NCBI RefSeq assembly: GCF_009687865.1
Contig: NZ_BLAE01000027.1
Coordinates: forward strand, 42,852-106,851
DNA: 64,000 bases
Reading direction: 5' to 3'
Source: Acrocarpospora macrocephala
Lineage (GTDB): Bacteria > Actinomycetota > Actinomycetes > Streptosporangiales > Streptosporangiaceae
Numbering within the stretch: the first letter of the stretch is position 1; each line of letters begins with the position of its first letter. Of the stretch, positions 17,465 to 25,190 are shown piece after piece. The notes below the pieces were generated by a model. That model did no database searches, was not told the origin of the DNA, and saw only the letters and a program-made list of their open reading frames with translations. The position numbers were made by a program, and so were the translations under genes.

Positions 17465-17971
17465 TCAGGCGACCAGACGGAAGCGCTGGTTGCGGGTGCC
17501 GGGGGCGAAGCATTCCCAGGTCTGCATGTACGCGCCATTGGCCGTGGACGCGCCGGTCACGTCCAGGCAGAGCTGGCCCACGTCGGCCTTGATGCGGTAC
17601 GCGCCCATGCCAGCGTCCCAGGTCAGCCACCACTTCTGGTTGTACCCACCGGAGCAGGTCCACTGCTGTACTACGGCCCCGTTGCGCGGGTTGCCATCGC
17701 GCAGGTCGAGGCAGGCGCCGCTGTGCGCCGACACGATCGTGTACAGCTCGCCGCTGGGGTGGCCCGCGCTCCGGATGTACCACTTCTGCTGCGAGTTGCC
17801 GCTGCACGTCCACTGCTGGATCCGGGCGCCGTTGGCCCGGGACCCATTGACGACGTCCAGACACTTGCCGCTGTTCAGCGGCCGGAGCTCGTACTTGATC
17901 TCGGCCGCGCTTGCCGGTGTGGCGGCGAAGATGGAGACGAAGACGGTCACAGAGCTGATGAGGCGTTTCAT
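17465..17971 (-). CDS. secreted ricin-type beta-trefoil lectin protein
   Basis: A 168-residue secreted carbohydrate-binding protein consisting of little more than one beta-trefoil. A signal peptide (MKRLISSVTVFVSIFAATPASA) precedes three ricin-B repeats with the sequence pattern GKCLDV ... RIQQWTCSGNSQQKW, GACLDLRDG ... VVQQWTCSGGYNQKW and QLCLDVTG ... YMQTWECF. The QxW cores and paired cysteines are intact. No catalytic domain is attached, so it probably acts as a free lectin binding galactosides or xylan. It is divergent from the inhibitor-protease operon. Confidence 0.93.
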   Translation of the reverse strand: MKRLISSVTVFVSIFAATPASAAEIKYELRPLNSGKCLDVVNGSRANGARIQQWTCSGNSQQKWYIRSAGHPSGELYTIVSAHSGACLDLRDGNPRNGAVVQQWTCSGGYNQKWWLTWDAGMGAYRIKADVGQLCLDVTGASTANGAYMQTWECFAPGTRNQRFRLVA

Positions 17972-18296
17972 CGAGGTCCCTCACTGTCCTTCGAATGGGC
18001 ACTGGTGCCGATTGCCATATCCCTCGGGCTGAGTCTCGGACATGTCGGTATACGTGGGGTATAGGCCCTGCTAGGAACGCGCTTTGGCGCTGCGACGGCG
18101 GCCGCGCCAACGAGGCGACCGTGTCGGCCACAACCGCAGCGACCACCGCGCCCGATGCGGACACAGGTCTCCGGTAGCGCGACGTGTTTTCTTCCAGGCG
18201 TAGCGCCTTGCGCTAGCGGCCAAGACAAAAGAGTGTCCCGCGGATTCGGGGCCTTCCGCATATGACGGCCGCCCTGAAGACATCAAGAAAATGCCC

Positions 18297-18331
18297 ATGT
18301 ACGGCGAATGAACCCCCTATGTACGGCAAAT
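18297..18331 (+). promoter_or_regulatory. 22-bp-spaced direct repeat upstream of inhibitor-protease operon
   Basis: ATGTACGGCgAAT (18297-18309) and ATGTACGGCaAAT (18319-18331) are 22 bp apart, two helical turns, the geometry used by SARP regulators. It lies in the 478-bp divergent region between the lectin and inhibitor genes, which otherwise shows no gene. The link to the SARP at 11547 is speculative. Confidence 0.45.
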
Positions 18332-18449
18332 ATGCGGACCCTCGCTCACCATTGTCGGCATTGGGGGAGCGCGACGGGTGCGCCCCTCCGCGGCCGAAAG
18401 AGAGGAGACGGCATGCGAGGGATCGTGCGCAATTCCGAGGGAGGGACCG

Positions 18450-18926
18450 ATGGTCGTTGTTAAGGGGAAACGACGGCTACGGCGGGTGATCCTGACTGCG
18501 GTTTCCGTGGTCGGTGTCCTTGTCGCCGGCGCTTTCGTGCGACTGCCTGCCCAGGCCGCCGCCGCTTACATCTACCTGCCCAGCGGTTCAGGAAAGAGCG
18601 CCTGCCCGCTCGGATATGTATGCCTGTGGGAACACTCGGAGTTCACCGGGAGAGGTGTCGGCTTCTACAACTCGCAAGCGTGGTACGAGGACCTCTCCGC
18701 CACGTACAAGTTCATTCAGAACGCCGCGTCGTCGGCGTACAACCACGGGCAGTACAACGACATCCGCTTCGGCCGCTTCGGCAGTCTCGACGGCGGGACC
18801 ATAGTCCTGTGCAAGGGCGACGCGATCGCGTATCTGAACATCGGGCGTAACGACGGCGCGATCCCGGGCCTCGGCTGGAACGACGAAATCAGTTCGCATC
18901 AGTTCTTTGCCGCCCCCTATTGCTAG
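18450..18926 (+). CDS. secreted peptidase inhibitor, family I36
   Basis: A 158-residue secreted protein. The signal region (KGKRRLRRVILTAVSVVGVL) ends near AQAAAA. The mature domain has the I36/SMI pattern: Cys52 and Cys58 in ACPLGYVCLWEHSEFTGRG, then a beta-rich core and two further cysteines (LCKGDAIAY and the C-terminal Cys158). I36 proteins inhibit metalloproteases and related peptidases. ATG at 18450 follows GAGGGAGG. The gene lies 12 bp upstream of a secreted serine protease, so it may restrain that protease or protect against competitors. Confidence 0.88.
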   Translation: MVVVKGKRRLRRVILTAVSVVGVLVAGAFVRLPAQAAAAYIYLPSGSGKSACPLGYVCLWEHSEFTGRGVGFYNSQAWYEDLSATYKFIQNAASSAYNHGQYNDIRFGRFGSLDGGTIVLCKGDAIAYLNIGRNDGAIPGLGWNDEISSHQFFAAPYC

Positions 18927-18938
18927 CGAGGAAATCGA

Positions 18939-20387
18939 ATGAAACGCAGCAGAGTCATTGTCGCCGTCGTTTCGATGGCGGCCGTGGTCGCGATTCCCTC
19001 AGGTGCCCTGGGTTCGGTCAGGGACGAGCCGCCGACCGGCTGGCAGCCATCCGCCGTCGAGGCCGTAGCCCCCGGTGCGGCGCAACTCGCGGGTGTCATC
19101 GGGGATATGGCCCGGGATTACGGCATTACCCCGGAAGAGGCGAGAAGGCGGCTGGAACTCCAGGCAATGTTGCCTCAGCTCAGCAAAGACCTGGAGGGCC
19201 GCCACCCCGGCGTCTACGCCGGCCTCTGGGTGGATCAGGAGAACGGTGGGACGGTGGTCGTTCAGGCCACCGAACCCACGGCCCTCGCCACCGACCTGGC
19301 CGGTCTCCGCGTCCGCCACGCCGTACGGGCCGACAAGGCGCGGTGGTCCCTGGCCGAGCTTCGGGCGACACGCGAGAGGCTCGCGGGCACACTCGGCCAT
19401 GACGCCGACGTCAGCGTGGACGTGCCCGGCAACCAGGTCGTCCTACTAAAGGAGCCGGCGGAAGCCCGCACGCGGTCGATGCCCGCCGACGCTCAACGCG
19501 TTATCGACGACGAGCCCGGGAAGGTGGTGGTCAAGCCGAGACCCGCGCGTGGCGAGTTGAAATCCGCCTACCCCAGCACCTACTGCTCCCCGCTGGCCTG
19601 CGATTCGCCGATGCGCGGCGGGATTCGTCTCGACATCCAGCGGGACAGCACCGGCGGCAGCACGTGGGGTGGATGCACCTCCGGCTTCAATGTCACCGAC
19701 GGCGGGTGGATGTACGTGCTGACTGCGGGACACTGCATCCTCAACGACAAGCATGACGGCATCGCCGACATCACTGTCCACAACGGGCTACCGGTGGGGC
19801 AGGAGGTGCCCGGCTCGATCGCGGAGTGGTCCCCACCGCGGGACTACGCGATCATTCCCTATCGCACCAGCGGATCGGACAACTGGGTGACCTACTGGCA
19901 TGCCGGAAGACTCGGCCAGAACCGCGTGGCCGAGTTCCGCAGCTGCACGCCGGGCACGTCGGCCATGCCCGGCCACTCCTGCACCTACACCGCACACGCG
20001 ATCACTCGCATGTTCAGCGCGAGTGAGATCTACATCGGGCAGTACCTCTGCACCACCGGCACCGGGACCGGGGTCACGTCGAGCACGCAAGGGGGGTCTT
20101 CTGGCGCGCCCGCGAACCGTATGCCGGGAACGCGCTGTGGAGCGGTGGACATCGTCACTCCGCTGACGGTGAGCGCCAAAGTCTGCACTGCTCCGGGCGA
20201 CAGCGGCGGGCCGCTCTGGGATCCGGTGAATCAGGCCGGAGTCGGCATCGTCATGGACGGCGGGACGAACACCTCCGGCGAGCAGTGCAACGGGATGTTC
20301 ACGACCTTCGTGCCTCTGTCGGAAATCTTCCGTGCCGCCAAGGCGAAGTCCGGGAAGAGCATCGGCCTCGTCACCTGGTATTCCTAG
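18939..20387 (+). CDS. secreted trypsin-like (S1 family) serine protease with pro-region
   Basis: A 482-residue exported protease. The signal peptide (1-25) is followed by a long pro-region (about 26-210, including GITPEEARRRLELQ typical of streptogrisin-like precursors) and the S1 domain. The catalytic triad is visible: His265 in LTAGHC, Asp302 in PRDYAII and Ser422 in APGDSGGPL. Several cysteines can form disulfides. It is co-transcribed with the I36 inhibitor 12 bp upstream, so inhibitor is made first. It is probably active on extracellular protein; specificity cannot be read. Confidence 0.93.
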   Translation: MKRSRVIVAVVSMAAVVAIPSGALGSVRDEPPTGWQPSAVEAVAPGAAQLAGVIGDMARDYGITPEEARRRLELQAMLPQLSKDLEGRHPGVYAGLWVDQENGGTVVVQATEPTALATDLAGLRVRHAVRADKARWSLAELRATRERLAGTLGHDADVSVDVPGNQVVLLKEPAEARTRSMPADAQRVIDDEPGKVVVKPRPARGELKSAYPSTYCSPLACDSPMRGGIRLDIQRDSTGGSTWGGCTSGFNVTDGGWMYVLTAGHCILNDKHDGIADITVHNGLPVGQEVPGSIAEWSPPRDYAIIPYRTSGSDNWVTYWHAGRLGQNRVAEFRSCTPGTSAMPGHSCTYTAHAITRMFSASEIYIGQYLCTTGTGTGVTSSTQGGSSGAPANRMPGTRCGAVDIVTPLTVSAKVCTAPGDSGGPLWDPVNQAGVGIVMDGGTNTSGEQCNGMFTTFVPLSEIFRAAKAKSGKSIGLVTWYS

Positions 20388-20851
20388 CCCGCGCGTTCAA
20401 CACGCCCCCGTCCCGACGACGTGGGGCGCGAACGAGGCGATGGCCGGGTGGGCCGCTCGAAGATCCGTTCCAACCCCGGAATGGAGGTTCGGCGGCGCAC
20501 CCGGCCCAGCGCACGGCAACCAAGCGCCACCCTCTATTGGTGCGACGCCTGGTGGAGGCTCAGACGAAGGAGCAGGCGACTGGGGCGTACTGAGAGTTCG
20601 AAGGTTGGGTCGTAGCGCAGGGGCAGCTATTTGAGCCGCGCCGCTGGCGGGCTAAGGAGCCGCGTTGCTCCTGGTCGGGCCCGACCGGCACATTGCGTGG
20701 CGGGGTGAGCGCCCGCGTGGTCGGCGGGGCCGCCCAGTCTGACGGACAGGGTTCCCAATATCACGGACAAATGCCGGCCTATCGTGCACGCCTGGGCGTT
20801 CTCGGGAGGTGATCTGGTGTTCGCAACGTCCGCGATCGAAAGGGAGCAATC
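20388..20851. other. 464-bp stretch without a convincing gene
   Basis: No supported gene is seen. Near the right end ACGGACA occurs at 20742-20748 and 20763-20769, 21 bp apart, 83 bp before the next start codon; this resembles the spaced repeat before the inhibitor gene but is weaker. No clear hairpin terminator follows the protease. Confidence 0.5.
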
Positions 20852-21304
20852 ATGATCAGAAAGCTCGTCGCGACGACCGCCGCATTACTGGCAGGTGCGA
20901 CGCTGTTCGTCGCTCCGGCGTCGGCCGGGGCCGCCGCGTTCGACCCGAATCCCACCATCGGAGGCAACGGCCAGGCCGTTCCGGCGCCGCACTACGCGAC
21001 GGGAGCACGCGGAGTCAGCGCACCCTCCTACCTGCCGAGCTGCCCGTTCCAGCGGGTCTGCATCGCGGTCCTCGACTATCAGGACAACAACATCAACACC
21101 TGGAAGATCTACGACCTGTACCAGTGCGGCGACTACTCGTTCTACGACTGGCACGCCCGCGGCTGGATCCGCAACAACCAGTCGGGCGGGGCGGTGGCGG
21201 TCCGGCTGAACTCAACGTGGAGCGTGCTCAGCCCGACCCACCCGGTGGACAACCGGTGGCTGGACGTGAACTGGGAGCCCGCCTACCACTTCCGCCCTTG
21301 TTGA
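20852..21304 (+). CDS. small secreted cysteine-containing protein, possibly I36-inhibitor-like
   Basis: A 150-residue secreted protein: signal peptide 1-28 (ending APASAGAAA), then a 120-residue domain with four cysteines (64, 70, 92, 150) and many aromatic residues (WKIYDLYQCGDYSFYDWHARGW). The CPFQRVCIAVLDYQ segment and terminal Cys recall the I36 inhibitor encoded 2 kb upstream, but similarity is weak. ATG at 20852 follows AAAGGGAG. Secretion is confident, function is not. Confidence 0.6.
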   Translation: MIRKLVATTAALLAGATLFVAPASAGAAAFDPNPTIGGNGQAVPAPHYATGARGVSAPSYLPSCPFQRVCIAVLDYQDNNINTWKIYDLYQCGDYSFYDWHARGWIRNNQSGGAVAVRLNSTWSVLSPTHPVDNRWLDVNWEPAYHFRPC

Positions 21305-21346
21305 TCTAACCCCCCTTCGCCGTGCCAGATAGGCGGCGACGTGCAT

Positions 21347-21389
21347 CCGGTTCCCGCGCGTACGGCTGTCGCAGTGCACGCGGGACCGG
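21347..21389 (+). terminator. hairpin after small secreted protein gene
   Basis: CCGGTTCCCGCG (21347-21358) pairs with CGCGGGACCGG (21379-21389) with one bulged T and a 20-nt loop, 43 bp after the stop codon. Confidence 0.55.
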
Positions 21390-21535
21390 TTGCGCGAATC
21401 GTCCGTGGCGGGGCCGTTACACCCTCTTCGAACTCGACTGGCCGCTTCTGAACCCGGACCGCCGAACCGGCGTGTACGACAGCGGCCGACTTCCGTCGTA
21501 GGCTGAATCTCGCGCGTGATGGACAGGAGGCTGAG

Positions 21536-22216
21536 GTGGCTGAGGCGACGCTGAGCGAGACGACGGTGGCCGAGGTGATGGCCGAGTTGGCCGGGCTCGA
21601 GGACCCGAGGGCGCGCGAGGTGAACGAGAAACACGGTGACGATCACGGTGTGAACCTCAGCAAGCTGCGGGCGGTCGCGAAGCGGCTGAAGACGCAGCAG
21701 GAACTCGCGTGCCAGCTCTGGGAGACCGGTGACACCGCGGCGAGACTGCTGGCGATCCTGATCTGCCGCCCGAAGGCGTTCGGGCGTGACGAGTTGGACG
21801 TCATGCTGCGCGAGGCGCGCAAACCCAAGGTGCACGACTGGCTCGTGAACTACGTGGTGAAGAAGAACCCGCACTCCGAAGAGCTGCGCCTGGCCTGGTT
21901 CGCCGATCCGGATCCAGTGGTCGCGAGTGCCGGCTGGGCGCTGACCACCGAATGCGTGACGAAGAAGCCCGAGAGCCTCGACCTCGCGGGGCTGCTCGAC
22001 GTCATCGAGGCGGAGATGAAAGACGCCCCGGATCGGCTGCAGTGGGCGATGAACCATTGCCTGGCTCAGATCGGGATCGATCACGCCGAGCACCGCGTCC
22101 GTGCGCTCGACATCGGTGAGCGCCTGGAGGTGCTCAAGGACTACCCGACTCCCCCGGGCTGCACGTCTCCGTTCGCGCCTATCTGGATCACCGAGATGGT
22201 GCGCCGAGCACGGTGA
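21536..22216 (+). CDS. AlkD-like DNA alkylation repair protein
   Basis: A 226-residue all-helical HEAT-repeat-like protein of the AlkD/DNA alkylation repair family, whose known members excise alkylated purines. Visible features are EVMAELAGLEDPRAREVNEKHGDDHGVNLSKLRAVAKRL at the N-terminus and paired helices such as PHSEELRLAWFADPDPVVASAGWALT. Start GTG 21536 follows AGGAGG. Whether this subgroup is a true glycosylase is unproven. A transposase fragment on the opposite strand touches its stop codon. Confidence 0.8.
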   Translation: MAEATLSETTVAEVMAELAGLEDPRAREVNEKHGDDHGVNLSKLRAVAKRLKTQQELACQLWETGDTAARLLAILICRPKAFGRDELDVMLREARKPKVHDWLVNYVVKKNPHSEELRLAWFADPDPVVASAGWALTTECVTKKPESLDLAGLLDVIEAEMKDAPDRLQWAMNHCLAQIGIDHAEHRVRALDIGERLEVLKDYPTPPGCTSPFAPIWITEMVRRAR

Positions 22217-22297
22217 GAGTCGGCGGTAGCAAATGAGGGCGGCGACGAAGGATGCGAAGTGGTCCGCACGGCGTTCGTAGCGCCGGTGTAAGCGGCG
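22217..22297 (-). mobile_element. IS5-type transposase C-terminal fragment
   Basis: Read on the minus strand, this gives RRLHRRYERRADHFASFVAA followed by LICYRRL, the typical C-terminal end of IS5-family DDE transposases. Only about 27 codons remain. There is no upstream catalytic region or terminal inverted repeat, and the frame runs on into the AlkD-like gene, so it is a dead scrap. Confidence 0.75.
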
Positions 22298-22396
22298 GCA
22301 GCCGGCCTTGAGGAGTACCCGCCGACCAGGCCGCCCGGGATATCGCGGACGCCTTCACCAAGGCGGAGGACGCTACTCACCGCTCATCATGAAAAC

Positions 22397-22918
22397 ATGA
22401 AGCTGAGGGCGCATCCGATCGTGCGTGGCGGTCTGGCCCTTTCGGGCCTGGCATTAATGGCGCTCGGCCTGCTCTGGTCGGCCGTGGTCCTGGGGGCAGA
22501 GGACAGCGCCTTACGGCTAGAGCATCTGGTACGGGCTTCGCCGGTCGAGTTGGGTGCGGTGGCGGTCGTCTCGGTGCCCTTGCTGGCGGTCGGTGTCGTA
22601 CGCGTGGCACGGGCGCCTCTGTTCGGTATCACCTGCACCGACACAGAGGTCAGGGTGCACAAGGTGATGTGGACTCGTCGAGTCCCGACCGAGCGAATCA
22701 CCGAGATTCGCCGTACCTGGACGGGCAAGATCGATCTGCGGTGGGAGACCACGGAGGGGTGGCCACGTTGGACTCGGGTTCCCGCGTTCTCTCTCCCCCT
22801 TACCACTCGCAGGGTTTTCCGGCAGTGGCTGGAGCCGTACAACGACCAGTGCGTCGCCACGCTGCGAGGGTGGATCGAACAGGAGACCCGCACCGGCCGG
22901 ACTAACCCTCACCCGTAG
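22397..22918 (+). CDS. two-helix membrane protein with PH-like domain
   Basis: A 173-residue protein with two membrane helices (about 10-33 and 50-72) and a cytoplasmic domain of about 100 residues (TDTEVRVHKVMWTRRVPTERITEIRRTWTGKIDLRWETTE split by strands), resembling the short bacterial PH-like modules found after two helices. ATG at 22397. No operon partner is evident. Function unknown. Confidence 0.65.
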   Translation: MKLRAHPIVRGGLALSGLALMALGLLWSAVVLGAEDSALRLEHLVRASPVELGAVAVVSVPLLAVGVVRVARAPLFGITCTDTEVRVHKVMWTRRVPTERITEIRRTWTGKIDLRWETTEGWPRWTRVPAFSLPLTTRRVFRQWLEPYNDQCVATLRGWIEQETRTGRTNPHP

Positions 22919-22971
22919 AGCTGGTCACATTCACGACTCTCCCTGGCGAGGTTGGGTCGATAATTCCTGCC

Positions 22972-23796
22972 ATGTGGGTGCGACTGACCATCGGGGACTT
23001 CTCCCGGATGACTCATTTGAGTGTGAAGGCGCTACGGCACTACCACGACATGGGGGTTCTTGAACCGGCCGAGGTCGACCCGGTCTCCAGCTACCGCTTC
23101 TATACGCCGAGTCAGGTGCCGACCGCGCAGGTGATCCGCAGATTGCGGGACCTCGGCATGCCACTGGACGAGATCAAGGAGGTGTTGCAGGCCGCGGATG
23201 TCGAGTCTCGGAACCGCGTAATGGTCGCGCACCTGCAGCGGATGGAGTCACAGCTTGCGCAGGCGCAGTCCGTCGTCGCTTCGTTGCGATCGTTGCTGGA
23301 ACGGCCGCCCGCGCCCATCGCGGTTGAGCACCGGTCGGTGGGCCCGGTGCGGGCACTCGCGATCTCCGAGCATGTGTCGATGCCCGAACTGGACGCATGG
23401 TGGGACGGGGCCTTCCGGGAGCTGGATGCGGCGCTGGTAGCGGCGGTCGTGTCGCCGGCCGGACCTCGTGCCGCGTTGTACTCGGCTGAGTACTTCGCGT
23501 TCGAGGCCGGCGGCGAGGTCGTCGCGTACATCCCGATCACGGATGAGGTGAGCGCCGGCGGCCGGACCAGGATGCTGGAGATCCCTCCGGCGGAGCTGGC
23601 GGTGGCCGTGCACAAGGGCGACTTCGGCAGTCTGGACCAGACCTACGGCGCGCTCGGTACCTACGTGGCAGAGCGTGAGATCGGCGTGGACGGGCCGATT
23701 CGCGAGCACTACCTGGTCACCGCGTTCGACACCGATGACGAGTCCCGTCACCTGACCGAGGTCGGTTGGCCAATCTTCCGCACCACACGGGCTTGA
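22972..23796 (+). CDS. MerR-family regulator with GyrI-like ligand domain
   Basis: A 274-residue BmrR-like regulator. The MerR helix-turn-helix (about 4-75: LTIGDFSRMTHLSVKALRHY, YRFYTPSQVPTAQVIRRLRD) is followed by a coiled coil (about 75-108) and a GyrI-like effector domain (about 115-270) that in homologues binds multidrug ligands. It lies 33 bp upstream of an MFS transporter on the same strand, so it probably controls a drug-efflux unit. The start could be ATG 22972 or GTG 22978. Confidence 0.9.
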   Translation: MWVRLTIGDFSRMTHLSVKALRHYHDMGVLEPAEVDPVSSYRFYTPSQVPTAQVIRRLRDLGMPLDEIKEVLQAADVESRNRVMVAHLQRMESQLAQAQSVVASLRSLLERPPAPIAVEHRSVGPVRALAISEHVSMPELDAWWDGAFRELDAALVAAVVSPAGPRAALYSAEYFAFEAGGEVVAYIPITDEVSAGGRTRMLEIPPAELAVAVHKGDFGSLDQTYGALGTYVAEREIGVDGPIREHYLVTAFDTDDESRHLTEVGWPIFRTTRA

Positions 23797-23829
23797 CCCT
23801 CCTGTAATGGGAGACCCGACGGTCGGTGC

Positions 23830-25143
23830 GTGGACGAGATCAACCGCATGCTCGCCAGACAGCGCCAGGCCGACCTCGTACGGGAGGCTCAACGCAGCCA
23901 ACTGGCACACGCCGCAAGGGCCGCCGCCCGCCTAGGGCTTCCGCGCGAGCTGTGGCTCGTGGTGCTCGGGATCTTCTTGAACTACGTCGGCTACGGCGCA
24001 GTCCTACCCTTTGAGGTCATCTATCTCCACGACGGTCGCGGGTTCAGTCTCGGCGTCGCCGGTCTCGTGGTTGGCTTGATCACTGGTGTCGCGGTGGTGA
24101 CCGCGCCGCTGGCCGGCCCGCTCATCGACCGTTTCGGGGCTCGTGCCGTGGCCGCGGGCGCCGGGGTTGTCCTGGCTGCCGGATATACCGGCCTGGCGTT
24201 CGTCTACTCGCCTGCCCAGGCGTTCGTGGCCGCCGCGATCGCGGGCGCGGGAAACGGCGCTCTGAACCCAAGCCAGTCAACGCTCGTCGCGACGCTCGCA
24301 CCGGCGCAGCTGCGCCATCGCGCCAACGCGGTCTCGCGGGTTGCCGCCAACGTCGGCGTCGGGATCGGCGGCGGGGTCGGTGGCCTCGTCGCGGCGTACG
24401 GCTTGACCGGGTTCGTGGCGCTGTTCCTGGCCAACGGCGTGACCTACCTGATCTATGTGTGCGTGTTGATCGCCGTTGTGCGCGAGGACGCGCGACCGGA
24501 GCCGATCACGGGCGGGTACCGGCTCGTGGTTCGTGACCGCGCGTTCGTCCAGCTCGCGCTGACGAACGTGGCGATGATCGCGGTCGGTTGGGGCGTGTTC
24601 ACCTGGCTCGTACCGCCGTACGCCAAGGACGAGGTGGGCATCAGCGCGCAGCTCATCGGGTTGTTGATGCTCGCCAACGCCGCCACGGTGGTCGTAGCCC
24701 AGGTGCCGATCGCCGTGTTCGCCGAGGGCCGCCGGCGGGCTGTGATGATGGCGCTGGCAGCGTGGATGTTCGTCGCCGCTTGCCTGCTCGTGCTCGCCGC
24801 GGGCACTGGCACGGACCTGGCGATCCCGGCACTGTTCGTGGCAGCGGTCCTGGTCGGCGCCGGCGAGTGCTTCCACACGACCGTGCTGATGCCGCTCGCC
24901 GCCGATCTCGCGCCAGCGGGTCTGCGGGGCAGGTACATGGCGTCGATGGGGCTCTCGTGGTGGATCGGCCTGGCCATCGCATCGGCGTTCGGCGCCCAGC
25001 TGCTCAGCGTCTCGCCGACCGCGGCGTTCCTCGCGGCCGCGGTTGTGGCACTGGTGGCCGGCGTCTCGGCACTGACGCTGGAGCGCCGGCTGCCCGACGC
25101 CTGCCGGCTGACCCCTCGCCCCCACCGATCGCCCGATAAGTAG
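23830..25143 (+). CDS. MFS transporter
   Basis: A 437-residue major facilitator with about 12 membrane helices. The cytoplasmic N-terminus (1-38) is followed by ELWLVVLGIFLNYVGYGAVL, and the loop 2-3 motif is seen as GPLIDRFGARAVA. The second half starts around RDRAFVQLALTNVAMIAVGW. It resembles drug-exporting MFS proteins. Start GTG 23830, 33 bp after the MerR/GyrI regulator. Substrate unknown. Confidence 0.9.
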   Translation: MDEINRMLARQRQADLVREAQRSQLAHAARAAARLGLPRELWLVVLGIFLNYVGYGAVLPFEVIYLHDGRGFSLGVAGLVVGLITGVAVVTAPLAGPLIDRFGARAVAAGAGVVLAAGYTGLAFVYSPAQAFVAAAIAGAGNGALNPSQSTLVATLAPAQLRHRANAVSRVAANVGVGIGGGVGGLVAAYGLTGFVALFLANGVTYLIYVCVLIAVVREDARPEPITGGYRLVVRDRAFVQLALTNVAMIAVGWGVFTWLVPPYAKDEVGISAQLIGLLMLANAATVVVAQVPIAVFAEGRRRAVMMALAAWMFVAACLLVLAAGTGTDLAIPALFVAAVLVGAGECFHTTVLMPLAADLAPAGLRGRYMASMGLSWWIGLAIASAFGAQLLSVSPTAAFLAAAVVALVAGVSALTLERRLPDACRLTPRPHRSPDK

Positions 25144-25146
25144 TGA

Positions 25147-25178
25147 GGTGCCGGGTTTCCACGTGGTCGCCCGGCACC
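25147..25178. terminator. hairpin between convergent genes
   Basis: GGTGCCGGG (25147-25155) and CCCGGCACC (25170-25178) are perfect complements with a 14-nt loop, midway between the MFS stop and the convergent nuclease stop; it can act in both directions. Confidence 0.8.
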
Positions 25179-25190
25179 CCCTGGCCATGA

